Positions 11,030 through 23,389 of a stretch of 64,000 nt of DNA are shown one piece after another. A program made the position numbers and the translations under genes. The notes under the pieces were generated by a model. The model was not told the DNA's origin, ran no database searches, and worked only from the letters and a program-made list of their open reading frames with translations. The stretch spans positions 155,418,365 to 155,482,364 of the forward strand of contig NC_080572.1 of NCBI RefSeq assembly GCF_030247185.1, given 5' to 3'. Positions within the stretch are counted from its first letter, which is position 1. Each line of letters opens with the position of its first letter. Source of the stretch: Malaya genurostris (lineage: Eukaryota > Arthropoda > Insecta > Diptera > Culicidae).

Positions 11030-14000
11030 ATGGAATTTCAATTCCCTAAAGCGGAAGCACTGCAGTGCATTCCGGAGTTCGATGGAACTACCGAACAGTT
11101 AGATTCGTTCATCTATCATATTGAACATTTCGAAAAACAATTCCCAGAAGAGACATCTTGAGACGATCTGATCTACGTAATATTATTGAAGTTGAAAAAA
11201 GAAGCAGCAGCTAGATTACTGCACATAAAAGCCGAAAATTGGCCTAAAATCAAAGAAAATCTTATACGTGAATTTGGGGAAATCGAAAGAATCGAAGACG
11301 TTGTTTTAAAAATAGAAACTTTGCGGCAAGAACCCAATGAACCATTCAAAAATTACAAAAAGCGCATAATGAAAATAAAAGAGCAGTTGGACAATTACAA
11401 TGAAGGGTGCTTTGCTCGGGAATCGCCAATGGAAGTCAGTCTAAGACTACATTGTTTAGCAGGCTTATACAACGACGAATTGAAACGAATGGCACAAGGC
11501 CACAAAAAAAAGACATTGTATGAGTTACTGGAGTATTTAGAAGAAATTGATATAGAACGAAAACATATCGAAGTACTTGAACACAGACTTCAAGCAACAG
11601 AGCTGGGCTATAGAGTTCTTAGGAGGAATCAAAAGTTTAGAACTCACGAAGGGTACCAATATGAAAATAATGAGTATCAGCAAAAATACAATTTAACAGA
11701 TCGATATGATAATAGAAAACCACCTAATAGATACAAAGGTAATATTCGAGAGGAAAATAATGGGTTTTATAAAAAACACTACGAAAATAATGAAGTACAG
11801 TTATGGGTAAATTGCATGACTTACGATAATAGAAAAATATTTCGAAGATATGATCATAATATCAGGTCCAGAAATATGCCTGATCAAATGAGATATGGAG
11901 CATCAAGAACTACGAATGCAAATTTAGCCAAGCAAACATGTAAAATACAATATTGGGATCGATACGGGGAGAATGAAAATGACGATAACCGTAAACCAAT
12001 GAAGAGTGATGTGTACAAAAAACGTAAAGAAGGGATATGGGTCAAATTACATAAGACGAAAGACAACGAATTTATGATGCTGTTGAGATCGGCAAACGAA
12101 CCAAATAACGAGATAGGGTTGCTGGTAGACACTGGAGCATCTGGCAACTTGATAAGTAGACGAAGTGCAGAGTACATGGGAGCATATACAATTAATGATA
12201 ACGAAATCCTAGAATATTCCGGGATAACAGGTAACGTTATAAAAACATTAGGTACCGTAGAACTAAACTTCATCATCGCAGGAAGAATTTTCCAAACGAA
12301 GTTCGACGTAGTGGAGAATTTGACTCCAGGGGGCATTTTGGGAATGACATTTATGAATAAGTATGTGACTAGCATACACAATGACCAAGGTTGGATATGC
12401 TTACGGAAAATACCTCTTACCTTTGAACCAAAAACAGACTCATATGAAGCTCATCAAAAACAGGAGAAGAGAGTCGCAAAATATGAGGCAGAGAACAATG
12501 TCAAAATACAGGAAAAATACCAAGCGTATGATCAATCCAAGCTTAGTCCACAGGGTACGCAGTGTACAGAAACGACAAAAAAATATACGGGGCAATGGCA
12601 AGAAGGTATGCCGCCTCACGAAATGTTAAAAATAGATTGTGCTAAAAACAACCAGTTATTTGTAAAAGTTGCTGCTGCAAATAGACCTAACGAAAAAATT
12701 AAGTACTTGCTCGATACTGGAGCATTTTATAACGTAATGAGATGGGATACTGTCGCGAGAATAGGATCAGAGAAAATAAACTATAAAGATAATTTATACA
12801 TTGCAGGCTTTGATGGAACTCAATCACAGACTATTGGGTCAGTAAAAGTCACGTTGGTGATTGGAAAAACTCATTACAGAGTTAGATTTTATATAGTAAA
12901 GGATTTGTGTGTTCCTGGAATCATTGGAGCAGAGTTTTTAAAGATATACACAATTTATGTCACTCAGAATTTCGAGTACATATGCCTAAGTGTACCAAAC
13001 GAGCACAAGAATGTGGCAAATACACCAGTAACAGGCAAAGAAAAGGTACACGCAACTGAGCATTATGGGATGCGTGCTGCAGATCAGAATGAGTGCAACA
13101 TTGAAATAGCCACCCGCATAAATAATGAAAGAAATAATGAAGTAAATGATAATAATGAGAAGCCAAAGATGTCTTCAAACAGTGCAACTGAAGCAAAGAA
13201 TAATTTTGAAATAAAAAAATCTCCTAGTAGAAATAGGACAACCGAAAAACATATTAAAACTGATGCAAAGAGTGGCAAAAATGAAGTAATTATCGTAAAT
13301 GCTGAAGTCTTAGAGGGTAGTTTATCAAAGCATAATAAATATGAAGTGAATAAAAAGCACGTGAATAAAAATGATAACATTAATGCATCATATCAGAGCA
13401 ATTATGAGTTATACAAAAACGACGATCGTTCAGATAGTATGCTCCCCGGTTGTGGAACTACTATTACTAATGAAGAAGAAGAGGATTTTATTGACAGAGA
13501 GTATGACGAGGAAGACAAATGTTTCCTTGATTTAGATACAAATCAAGACGTAATTCTTACGGAAAATAAAAGATACGGTCAAATAACTGGTCGAGACCGA
13601 ACGGAAAAAGTATTAGAATCACTAAATATGAATCATCTAAAAAGAGAAAATTTTAGAGATATAGAGAAGATTATGGCATCATATAGCGATGTATTCTATC
13701 TGAAGGGGGATAAATTAACTATCACTGATGCGGCAGTGCACGAAATTGAGACCACCTCAAACGTGCCTATCAACAAACGGCAATACAGATTTCCAGAAGC
13801 TACAAAGAAGCATATTAATGAAGAAATTGAAGAAATGCGTAGACAAGGTATCATAAGGCCTAGCAAAAGTCCGTGGAATGCACCAGTCCTATGTGTTCCC
13901 AAGAAGGACGATGAATTTGGTAACAAGAAATACAGAATCGTGGTTGACTTCAGGGCTTTAAATTTAGTTACGAAGCCATTTGTATACCCAATTCCACTAA

Positions 14001-16561
14001 TTGATGAGATTCTAGATAATCTTGGAAACAGTAAGTATTTTTCTACCTTGGATTTAAAATCAGGATTTTACCAAGTACCAATTAACTCAAAAGATGCAGC
14101 CAAGACTGCGTTTTCAACTCCAAAAGGCCACTTTGAATTTACAAGAATGCCTATGGGCCTGCGTAACAGCCCGTCGACTTTCCAAAGATTAATGAATACG
14201 GTACTTTATGAGATAGAAGGGGTTAAAGCAATCGTTTATCTGGATGATATAATTGTTTTCGGTGTTACCATCGAAGAACACAATGAAAACTTACGCAAAG
14301 TTTTAGGGGCTCTCCGTCGACATAATCTAAAAGTCGAGCCAGGTAAATGCCAAATTTTGAAAAATGAAATAAAGTATTTAGGACATGTAATTGACAAAGA
14401 AGGAATTCGTCCTATGGAGGACAATATAAAAACAATTAAAGAGATGGCGGCACCAAAAACAGTCAAAGGTGTTCGGTCATTTTTAGGAACAGTAAATTTC
14501 TATGGAAAATTCATACCTCACATAGCAGAGAAACGTAAACCATTGAACGATCTCTTGCGAAAGAATGTTAAGTTTACTTGGACAGCAGAGTGTCAAAAAT
14601 CTTTTGAGGAATTGCGGAATTTTTTAACTTCTGACACACTGTTAGTTAGACCGAACTATAAAGATACGTTCGTGATCACGACAGATGCAAGCGAGTACGC
14701 TATTGGAGCAGTACTCTCGAATGAAAAATCGATCGACAGGCCTATTTCATATGCAAGCAGAGGTCTAGTAGGTGCTGAAAGAAAGTACCATACGATTGAA
14801 AAAGAGTTGTTAGCCATCGTATGGGCAGTGAACCGTTTCAAACATTTTATTTATAATCAGAGATTTATTGTATACACTGATCATAGACCGCTAATTTCAA
14901 TATGGCATTTAAAAGAAACTTCGCCTACGCTAACGCGTTTACGTCTGAAACTTCAAGGGTTGGAAATGGACATTCGCTATAAACAAGGCAAAGACAATGT
15001 TGTGGCAGACTTTTTATCCAGACTGCCCGAACAGGCCGAGTCCTTACACCCTATTTCAATAGTCACCAGACAGCAAAAGCGTCAACAGCAGCAAGCAGAG
15101 AAAAATGAACTTGCGAAGCGGAAAGACGCGGAAAATAAAACAACTTCCCCAAAACAACTGAAAGACGAATCAGGCAGGTTTACGCTATTTAAAAATAAAC
15201 AAAAGACAGAATGGAATCCGCACATGGACGGATTAGAAAATATCGATTTTGGATGGGACGAAAAGGAAGATTTGGGAGCACTCTCACATTTCGAAGAATA
15301 TGAAATATGCATAAATAACAATGACATCAAATTTGATCTGCTGAAATTTTCAAAACAAAAAACTAACGAAAGTGATTTTGATGGTACTTTCGTAATAGTA
15401 AACAGTAGATCAGCATATAAAGAACTAGCCAAGCTGATACACTTACCACACGGTTTAAAAGACTACCTAAATGGAAGAGTATTTTCCATCCCATATCGTA
15501 AAATATGGGGATTGGTTCTAAATGGCTCGAGTAGATCAATAACCGATACAAGGATTCTAATAGATGGGTTAGTAGATGCATTCACTAACTGCCCGGAAGA
15601 CCTGAAAAATGCAAAGAACATGCAAATTATCTCTTTTCGAAACATGCAGAAAACTCCTGAGGCAAATGTGTTAAGATTTATTGCCGAGAAATTTAATAAA
15701 ATTTTCACCCTATATGCACCGGAAAAAGACAGGATGTGGGTGCCAGAAAAAGACCGCGAAATTACATTGAAAGAATTCCACGATGCTCCTCTAGGCGGAC
15801 ATGTGGGAAGTAAACGGATGTTGAAAAGAATGAGTCCACTATTCCATTGGACTAATATGCGGAAGGATATTGAAAATTATGTTAAACAATGTAGCTCGTG
15901 CCAGAAAAACAAAATCGGTCGAGCGAATAAAATTCCAATGAGAATTACCACGACATCGTCCGAACCGTTCGAGAAATTGTATATGGACATAGTGGTTTTA
16001 CCCGAGTCAGAATGTGGGAACAGATACGGACTTGTGATGCAAGACGATCTGACTAGATATCTAATTGTAGCACCGATGGAAAATCAAGAGAGTGCCACGC
16101 AAACTTTCGTGAATAATTATATTTGTAAATATGGAACACCCGTCGAATTGGTAACCGATAATGGAACCAATTTCGTTAGTTCTCTTATGAAAAATGTATG
16201 TAAAATTTTAAAAATTAAAAAAATTACTACGAGTACATATCATCCACAAGAAATCTTGGTGGAACGATCGAATAGGGAACTAAAAACCTATTTAAGACAA
16301 TACGTAGGCAACGAACCGAAAACATGGGATCAATTACTCCCATTCTTCAGTTTCGAATATAATACCACTGTAAATTCCTCAACGGGTTATACACCGTTTG
16401 AATTATTATACGGAAGACGGGCGAACATCCCAAACTCCGTCTACAAATACGATAATGATGGTCTCTACTATGAGGACTACGTCAATGAAATGCGATCTAC
16501 ATTTAAACGACTTCACCATCAAGCCCGGGAGAATCTAATTGCATCGCAAAGAACTATATGA
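11030..16561 (+). CDS. gag-pol: Ty3/gypsy gag-pol polyprotein with two retropepsin domains (one in-frame TGA)
   Basis: I take the ATG at 11,030 as the start because it is in frame with the open stretch from 11,186 and gives a gag-like N-terminus; a single TGA at 11,159-11,161 (codon 44) interrupts it, possibly a C-to-T change of an Arg CGA codon. Domains in order: gag-like helical region without a CCHC zinc knuckle (codons 1-350); first aspartic protease (L-L-V-D-T-G-A near 12,120-12,140); second aspartic protease (Y-L-L-D-T-G-A near 12,704-12,724); charged spacer (13,020-13,650); RT with Y-L-D-D at 14,237-14,248; RNase H (T-D-A-S near 14,680; Y-T-D-H-R-P near 14,875); integrase with its H-H-C-C zinc region (about 15,775-15,910) and catalytic D, D, E near 15,985, 16,157 and 16,261. 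The last module is in another frame (16,539-16,766). The stretch before the catalytic Glu is about one residue shorter than is usual. Confidence 0.9.
12118..12380 (+). other. retropepsin domain 1 of the polyprotein
   Basis: D-T-G-A-S-G-N-L-I active-site loop near 12,127-12,155, a central G-T-V-E-L strand with hydrophobic alternation, and the closing G-I-L-G-M motif near 12,333-12,350. These are the landmarks of one retropepsin subunit. Cleavage specificity cannot be read from the sequence. Confidence 0.8.
12700..12960 (+). other. retropepsin domain 2 of the polyprotein
   Basis: About 194 codons after the first, a second D-T-G-A loop (near 12,713-12,724) is followed by G-S-V-K-V-T-L and G-I-I-G-A-E-F-L near 12,919-12,942. 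The layout copies domain 1 strand for strand, but the sequence has diverged, so this is an old duplication and not an assembly slip. Retroviral proteases normally dimerise; two tandem copies might form an intramolecular pair. Confidence 0.78.
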
Positions 16562-16766
16562 TAAAAACTCCAACGAATGGCAGCCAATGTGGGGAGACTT
16601 AGTGTTAGTAAAAGCCAATCCTACAGGCGCAGGACAAAAATTGCAATCACTTTGGAGAGGACCGTATGAAGTAGTTGCTCTTCCTAGTGAGCAAACAACA
16701 ACTATAAAAAATGGGAACAGACTAGAAAAGGTTCACAATAACCGATTGAAAAAGTATACGGATTGA
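16539..16766 (+). pseudogene. integrase C-terminal module, frameshifted from gag-pol
   Basis: It overlaps the end of the main frame by 23 bases and carries the GPY/F module of Ty3/gypsy integrases (L-W-R-G-P-Y-E-V-V near 16,650-16,680), ending in a basic tail. In a functional element this would be continuous with the integrase core, so a one- or two-base indel near 16,540-16,560 is likely. Programmed frameshifting here would be unusual, so I read it as damage. Confidence 0.75.
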
Positions 16767-19700
16767 GAAACTGAATTTCATCACAGAATATTGAGATAGT
16801 TAAGAAATTATCAAAGAGACATTAGAAAAGTAATAAAAGATTAAAAATGTATACAAAATAATACACGAAGATAAACATAATGTGTTAAAAGTTTCATCGG
16901 AAAACTGAATAAACAGGAAATAAAATTAAAAATATAAGAGAAACTGAAATCCTGAGAGTAATTGAAATAAAGATAAATAGGATACAGTTATAACAGAAAT
17001 TAACAGCAAACATCATACAATGATACGTTGACATAAGAATTCAACGAAAAACTTAAAACCACCATGTAAGGAAAACAATTGATAAGATAAAAACATGAAA
17101 AATATACCAAGAAGGGAAAAATATCAGCGAAATATGTAAGATGAAAGTCGAAAGGAATCAATTCGAATACGAGGAAATAACATGAATGCGAGCAGAAGGA
17201 TATTAAAACTATTAAGAGGGTAATAAGAGGAGGTCAATAAGAAATAAATTTTTACTTATGCAATGAAACGAACACAATGAAAACAAATGGACACCAAACG
17301 AAGAATGAAAAATATGGTGAAACTGATGATTATAAACTGATGATGAAGATACATCAGAGGGACAATAAAGCAATAGGTTACATTGTCAAAGAAGATATAT
17401 AATGGGGGGGGGAAAACATATGAAGAAGAAAAAAAAGAGGGTATACTTAAAGAAACTCAAACATATAGTTGAAGTAATACAAAGTGGGAATAAACTATGG
17501 GAAAATATGGGATTCTAATGATCCTAGATGAGTCAACCAATCAAGAAAATTCAAATATATTTTAAACATGGGAATCATGTCATACACAGCAATACCGTGC
17601 TGGTCATAAAAAAAAAGTTAAATTAAAGAGGTAGATTATAGATGTGAGAAAAATTTATTCTTGGGAGGAAGCTATAATGCTACAAATTAAAATGAACTTG
17701 GGAAAAGTTACAATGCGTTTAGAAAAAAAAGAAGAGTACATTACACAAGGGAGGTAAACATAATGGTATAGAATACAGAAACAATGTTATAAATGAGGAG
17801 AATTTCTATGGTGAAATAAGATGGTTTATCATTTAATAACATAAAACTAACACTGAAAGGACACTAAAAGAATACTACAAAAAAAGTAAATAAAATAAAG
17901 ATGAGAAACGACGGATACGACAAGAAAAGGATAAGACACAAGCGAACAGACTATCAAAACGACGCTGGCCAGCAAATAATTTCTATATAATGTATGCATT
18001 TATGCAATGATACTAGTATGAGTGATCAAGTGTGTGTGGACAAGGGGATCGCGACCCCGGAATGAAAAAAATGAAAGATGCATACAATATGAATGAATTG
18101 AGGATTTCTTAAGTGCAAATTACGCACTCAAATCAAAATGTCAATAAAATACAGATACGACAATATGGACATGTAAAAGTTACGAAAACACAATGAAAGT
18201 AGGATACAACAAATAATTAAAATATTATATACCAAAGAATTCTTGGGGGATTACTAAAATACATATATATGAAAACTCTGTCACTAACAAACTAATAATA
18301 CTGGAATCCTCAAGAAACAGAGAGATAGAAATTGGCAGCATAAATGGGAATAGTTCGGAAACAAAACGGACATCAAAAAGCAGCACATGGGTGATCTAAA
18401 CATAACAAATATTTTTGATTGAAGACAACACATTCAGAACGGAATTAGATTCTATGTTACTTCATGGGTTACTGTTATTATTGGAAAAATATTAAAACCC
18501 AGATTTGAGTTTACTTTTAGAGAGGAAAAACAGGAACACGTGCCGAAAGAACCAGCTCAAGTAGTGGGGGAGAGAAGCTGCGGCATGAGCACTACACAAC
18601 CGACCAGATGAAAGGACGGCTTCTGAAGCTACGCAAGCAAGGATGGTAAGACACCATTAAAATGAACACGGCATAGAAGCTAGTTGCGGGAAAAGTTTAG
18701 AAAAAAAAAGGTTTAGAAAAAGATTCATTACAACCTGCAACAAGCATTCGCATGCCGCAACTTTAATAACAATTTTATATCCACAGACAGACGTTTTGAC
18801 GATAGACGAGTTGTCGACCTATATCTACGGGTTAACAGGGTACGAGGTACCTCAACAAAACAAAATATAAATAAACATAAAAATTCAACTAATAGCAAGA
18901 ACATGTACGATAACGGAAAATTGTATACGATGTACAATGAAATTATGAAAAAAAATATGTATATAAAATAATAATAATAACACTCATAGAATAGAAAATA
19001 GATTAAATTACAGGCACAGAATCATGCAAAACGAATAGGAGTTTTTTTTTGGAGTCCCAAACTGTGTGTGTGCCCGAAAATAGTCGTCGCAGAAGGAAGG
19101 ATGTCAGTAGCTTAGCCAAGCTACCTAATAGAACGAGAGGGTGTGATCGGATGCGGTGGCAAGTTGAAGACAAAGGGAACCGGGGAATCACCAAGATGTC
19201 AGAAGGAGGAACAGCAGAGCTGAGAAATCGAGGCAACTACGAGTTGAAAAATCGAGGCAGAAAATCTACGAAAAAGTTTTATATGGAAGACGTGATAACA
19301 AATCGAAATAATGGCAATGCTACAAATTGCTACATCAACAAGTACAAATGATAACAAAACAAGAAGGAAGTAAATGCAGTCAACACAGTTAAAGATGACT
19401 TGCGCGGGTATGCAACAACGTTTCAAACTGCTACCCTATAATTTATTCAGTGAGCATCGTCAAAGCTCAGCTGAATACCATAAACAATTATTGGAAAATC
19501 AAAGTTTTCTAATACGTGAAAATTTAAACAATTGGTTGTTTAAAAATACACTACGAAGAAGATAACCACGAAATCAAATGCAATGCATAAAAGCTGCTAG
19601 GAGCCTCAACACATAGTACCAAACGAGAATCCATGATGAGAAGCAACAATACAGAATACCAATATTACTACTGACAGTAATCCCAATGATGTCCAGAATG

Positions 19701-20071
19701 CAAAGGAGTCAACGATCAATTTTCAACTATGCCCAATGAAGCGAGTACATAAACAATGAGAAGCCCTAATACGTATCACCAACACAGAAGAACGACACGG
19801 AACCCAGAGTCCGATACTAGCAACCGTTCGATCACTCTCACAGATAAAGCAACAATAGAAGCATACCATGGAACAGGATGGCGTCAGAGGAGAACACACA
19901 CACACGCGGACCATCGTAAGGTTAGGAAATTTAACTAACGTATAGCCAACAACGAAAAATAAACCAATTGGCAATTGTAAATACGGAAAATTGTGACCCA
20001 GCTACAAACGTTAATGTTATAAACCAACGCATCCGACTTGATGTTTACCCTTCAGGTAACATCAAGCTCAG
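16767..20071 (+). other. 3.3-kb A/purine-rich non-coding region of the LTR element
   Basis: Between pol and the 3' LTR lies 3.3 kb with strong strand bias: the plus strand is A-rich with many short purine runs (for example near 17,404) and stop codons in all frames. No envelope-like features (signal peptide, membrane segment, cleavage motif) are visible. Parts of its 3' third (19,060-20,085) recur, diverged, at 45,060-46,085, so the region is a stable part of the family rather than a chance insertion. Confidence 0.7.
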
Positions 20072-20085
20072 TAAGTAAGGGGGCA
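20072..20085 (+). promoter_or_regulatory. polypurine tract
   Basis: AGTAAGGGGGCA directly precedes the 3' LTR, the position of the plus-strand primer in LTR retrotransposons. The same tract is kept in the related fragment ending at 46,076. Confidence 0.8.
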
Positions 20086-21173
20086 TGCAGCGCCCTTAGC
20101 AAATTTTCCTTCGAACATGTTAGTATTGTGAATAAAATAAGGAGCCATGAAGGAATAACGACATTGCAAGAACAGCAACCTAGTCCTGAAGGAAAAACTC
20201 GTCACCTTTCAGTCAAGCCTTCACGTCAGCGTAAACGCGACGAGCAATAACAAAAATGTATTTTCACGGACACTGGTCACTGTTATAAAACCATAGACAG
20301 TCCCGAGCATTAGTCAGCACAGTAATGTTGTAGAAAACAAAGTTATTTTCACGGACACTGGTCACTGCCTCTGGCCTAGCGACAGTGGTCTCGACTTTAG
20401 GTAGAACTTCGGGAGAAAGTCGGATGAACTTTCTACTTGAAATCACAAGCTCGGCTTGTACTAAAATCTTCGGGCTTCACCCGAAAGTAAATGTTAGGAG
20501 ATTAAAAACCCCTAGTTGGGAAGAGTTAGAAGTTAGTTAAGTCTCAGAGTGCGCGGAAAATATCCGTTAGTCTCGGGCGTCGGCCCGTAGACAAGTTAAG
20601 GGTAGTTCAGTTTTTGCTTCGAGTATTCGGATTAGTCTAGTTCGGAGTGTAATACAGTAAGCCGTAGGAGTATGCATAGTGTGCATTGTGAGGCTTGAGT
20701 ATCAAGTGACATTAAAATCAAGCAAGTAAAATGTTGAGACATATATTCGACGAGATCACCATGAAGTGTTGTGAATAGATTTACAAACTCGTGGAGTATG
20801 CAATAGACTGTACTGTAGTAGGACATACGTTCATATGTGCATACACCTAATGATATGCCGAGCTTAGTGAGACTGCGTGAAGTGTTAGCCTTATTAACAA
20901 TCGTTAGTGACTTTTGTTAGATTGTGGGAAAGAACTCCCAAAACAGCCTAATCCTGCACTATTGAGAATAAGTAGCTGTCAAGTGAAAAGCACAAAGAAA
21001 AAAATTGAAACTCAGAAAAGGTGAATTTCGTGATATTAAACTCAAGTACATGGATGAATCAATACAATGACGTAAAAGAGAAACCGAATTGAAGAGTGTT
21101 ACTCCGTATAGAACTGAAAGAAACATCCTCTCCGTTATTCCTCTTCCGCCATCGCTCGGCCGGAAGCTATACA
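20086..21173 (+). repeat. 3' LTR of the 12.6-kb Ty3/gypsy element
   Basis: 1,088 bp, TG...CA, equal to the 5' LTR except T at 20,713 (C at 9,176). Followed by the right CATT target duplication at 21,174-21,177. Confidence 0.95.
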
Positions 21174-21589
21174 CATTGAAATGTTGATTAATAGCTAGCA
21201 GTGTCCTATTTTGTCTGCAAACAATCTTCGGCATACCGGATTTCCCTGCCATAGACGACGCTTTTGAAGGAGTGAGGAAAAGCATCGCTCTGATTGGTCA
21301 ATAGAAGCGAAGTTATAACTAACGTTTCAGTCCTACGCGTAGCATGCTAGAGGTAGGTTGTTGCTAGACAGCAAGACAAAAAGTGCCATAAAACAATTTG
21401 AAGCTTTAATTGGTATGCTCTGATGTTGTGTTCGGATGAAATTCCATGTTATGCTGTTTCGCCTGAGAAATTGACAACTACCGCAGGGTAAATTTGGAGT
21501 GCATAAGATTTCCAATTTCCAATAAGATGAACTCGATTGATGATGAGAAAAAGTTTATCGCTTCAACCGAAATCGCAGAATGGTAGTAA

Positions 21590-22079
21590 CCCATTTAGAA
21601 AAAAACGTTCAACGGTGGTCCTTCATCGGAGCAATACTTTGGATCATTGGTCCAATGAAAGTCCAATCAATCGTTCAACGGGAGACCAACACGGGACCTT
21701 CGTTTGCCGATTTTGAAACAGACCGTTGAACCGAATGCCATTTTTTTTTGTTCAACAAACCCGGCAGACAGGGGTCCATTGTTGAGCCATTTTTAACATG
21801 AGGAGTTGGAGCCCCGTTGGACTAGTTTTACTGCAGAATTTCTGCAGTTTTTTCCACTTATTTGTTTAAACTAACAATACATACCTGCACAATACTTCTA
21901 CTTCACATAGAATAACAACAAAATTCTTTCTATGTAACGGTAACACTTAATTTTCACACTATTTTTGCAAGACAAAAAACAACAACAAACCGTTCCAGCA
22001 AATTGAACGAAAATTTCGTGCAATATGTCGTTCAACAAGCGTTCAAAAACCAACAAAATTGAACGGCCGGCTGAGAGGG
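21590..22079. mobile_element. MITE-like 490-bp insert with CCC ends
   Basis: The paralogue at 25,016-25,040 runs straight through where this copy has 490 extra bases. The insert begins CCCatttag and ends ggctgagaGGG, so its ends are imperfect inverted repeats, with GTTCAA words near both. The target duplication is at most two bases (AA). Internally it is rich in GTTCAAC-like words and has no ORF. The superfamily is unknown. Confidence 0.5.
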
Positions 22080-22647
22080 AATGGTAGAGAAACGCTATAA
22101 AAATAACTCCTTGCATACAAAACTTGAACTCAAGCTTGGCGAAAAGAAGCTTAAATATCGATATCCGTATCGCTAGCGTGTACAAACATATAATTGCATA
22201 CATTTGGGCTATTGATGTAATTTCGTCGGCTACAAAACAAATTCAAATCACGACAAATAAAGTCTATATTCTGTGTTCGCGTGTTCGGTTTTGGTTGCTT
22301 ATAAAGATCAATCTAAGCAGTCTCTCGTGCATTTGCGAATTCAAGTGTGACGATTGATTGAACTATTTGATTGTAGATCATTAGAAATTTTGGTTACCTT
22401 AATCCACATCAACGGCTCGAACAACCCCATGGGGCTGATAAATGTAGTTTTTTCGAGATGCTTAAACTTCTGAACAATAGCGCTTTACGAAAATAGAGGT
22501 GATCCCGAAAAATTAGAGGTGATCCCGAAATATAGAGCGGTGAAAAACAATGTGTTTTGTCGGTTACGTCACTTATAACATTATATCTCCGGAACCAAAA
22601 ATCACCGCCATTTGATTTTCCAACTAGATCGGTTACGCACCGACCTG

Positions 22648-22735
22648 GAAGGATTCGTAGTGTCAGTAGGATCGTAGCACCAACCACGCAATGGTTCTGT
22701 ACACTCTGAATCGGCTGCGAAGTCTGTTGAAACTG
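22648..22735 (+). repeat. truncated tRNA-derived SINE (3' part)
   Basis: It matches the bodies of the fuller SINEs at 38,971-39,181 and 51,224-51,432 from ccgacctggaagg through the cgaagtctgttgaaac segment. The tRNA-like head with its A box is missing. Confidence 0.65.
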
Positions 22736-22906
22736 AAGGCTTTGCCTTTTTTTGTGGGTTACATCACTTATACAATCATATCTCCGTTACTTACACTTAC
22801 ACACACAGACATTCTCCGATCTCGTCGAACTGAGTCGAATAGTATATAACATTATGGGTTTCCTAGGCTCCGTTCAAAAGTCGGTTTTTCCATCCATTCT
22901 AATACC

Positions 22907-22915
22907 TTTCTATAG
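22907..22915 (+). repeat. target-site duplication of the Penelope-like insertion (left)
   Basis: TTTCTATAG, repeated exactly at 24,174-24,182. Other copies of the host repeat (for example near 7,967-7,975) carry it once, in the uninterrupted form. Confidence 0.75.
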
Positions 22916-23389
22916 ATTTATTGAAAGATGGCTTTTTGGTCAAGTGTTGCTTCACAAAATATTTATTTTGCGTTGAAAGCCGACGTTTCGAAGGAATTTC
23001 CCTTCATCTTCAGGGCAACTATATTATTAACATACATAAATTAATCACAATTTCCACACTATACAATTACATACAAATTGTTTACTCACAACGACAACAA
23101 ATAATTTTTCGTCAAGTGGATTGGAACATTGAAAATGGTCAACAACGGGAACGGCTACCCTACACTAAAAGCACAAACGGTGTGAAAACATTAATTTTGA
23201 ACGAGCTGCGATTTGAATTTGATGCTTGTTTTAACTTACACAGTCACTTCCCCCGCACATCAAACCAGATTAAACATTTCAATTTTTCAGTCATGGCTGA
23301 TAATAGAGCAAAAATCAGAAAGAGATAGAAAATGAGGGCATGTACACGTAGAAAAAGAAAGAGACTGTTGTTAATGTGAGAGAGAGAGT

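Larger units (their letters stand above)
8549..21173 (+). mobile_element. young 12.6-kb Ty3/gypsy LTR retrotransposon
   Basis: Layout: 5' LTR 8,549-9,636, leader to 11,029, gag-pol 11,030-16,766, a 3.3-kb non-coding A-rich region, a polypurine tract and the 3' LTR 20,086-21,173. Both LTRs are 1,088 bp, start TG, end CA, and differ at one base that I could find (9,176 C versus 20,713 T), which implies a recent insertion. Flanking CATT copies mark integration into the dispersed repeat. Despite its youth the pol gene has one in-frame TGA and a terminal frameshift, so this copy is probably non-autonomous. A related but diverged antisense LTR lies at about 35,870-37,057 and a related 3' end at 45,060-46,085. 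Confidence 0.95.
21178..22906 (+). repeat. dispersed mosquito repeat, right part of copy 1
   Basis: Continues the repeat cut by the LTR element; it parallels 24,545-25,360 almost throughout. It carries two extra segments absent from that paralogue: a 490-bp insert (21,590-22,079) and a SINE tail (22,648-22,735). No coding capacity. Confidence 0.75.

Noticed and set aside
17325..17365. Two CTGATGAT words close together in the A-rich region
   Set aside because: No GAAA/stem arrangement; the words arise from low-complexity sequence.
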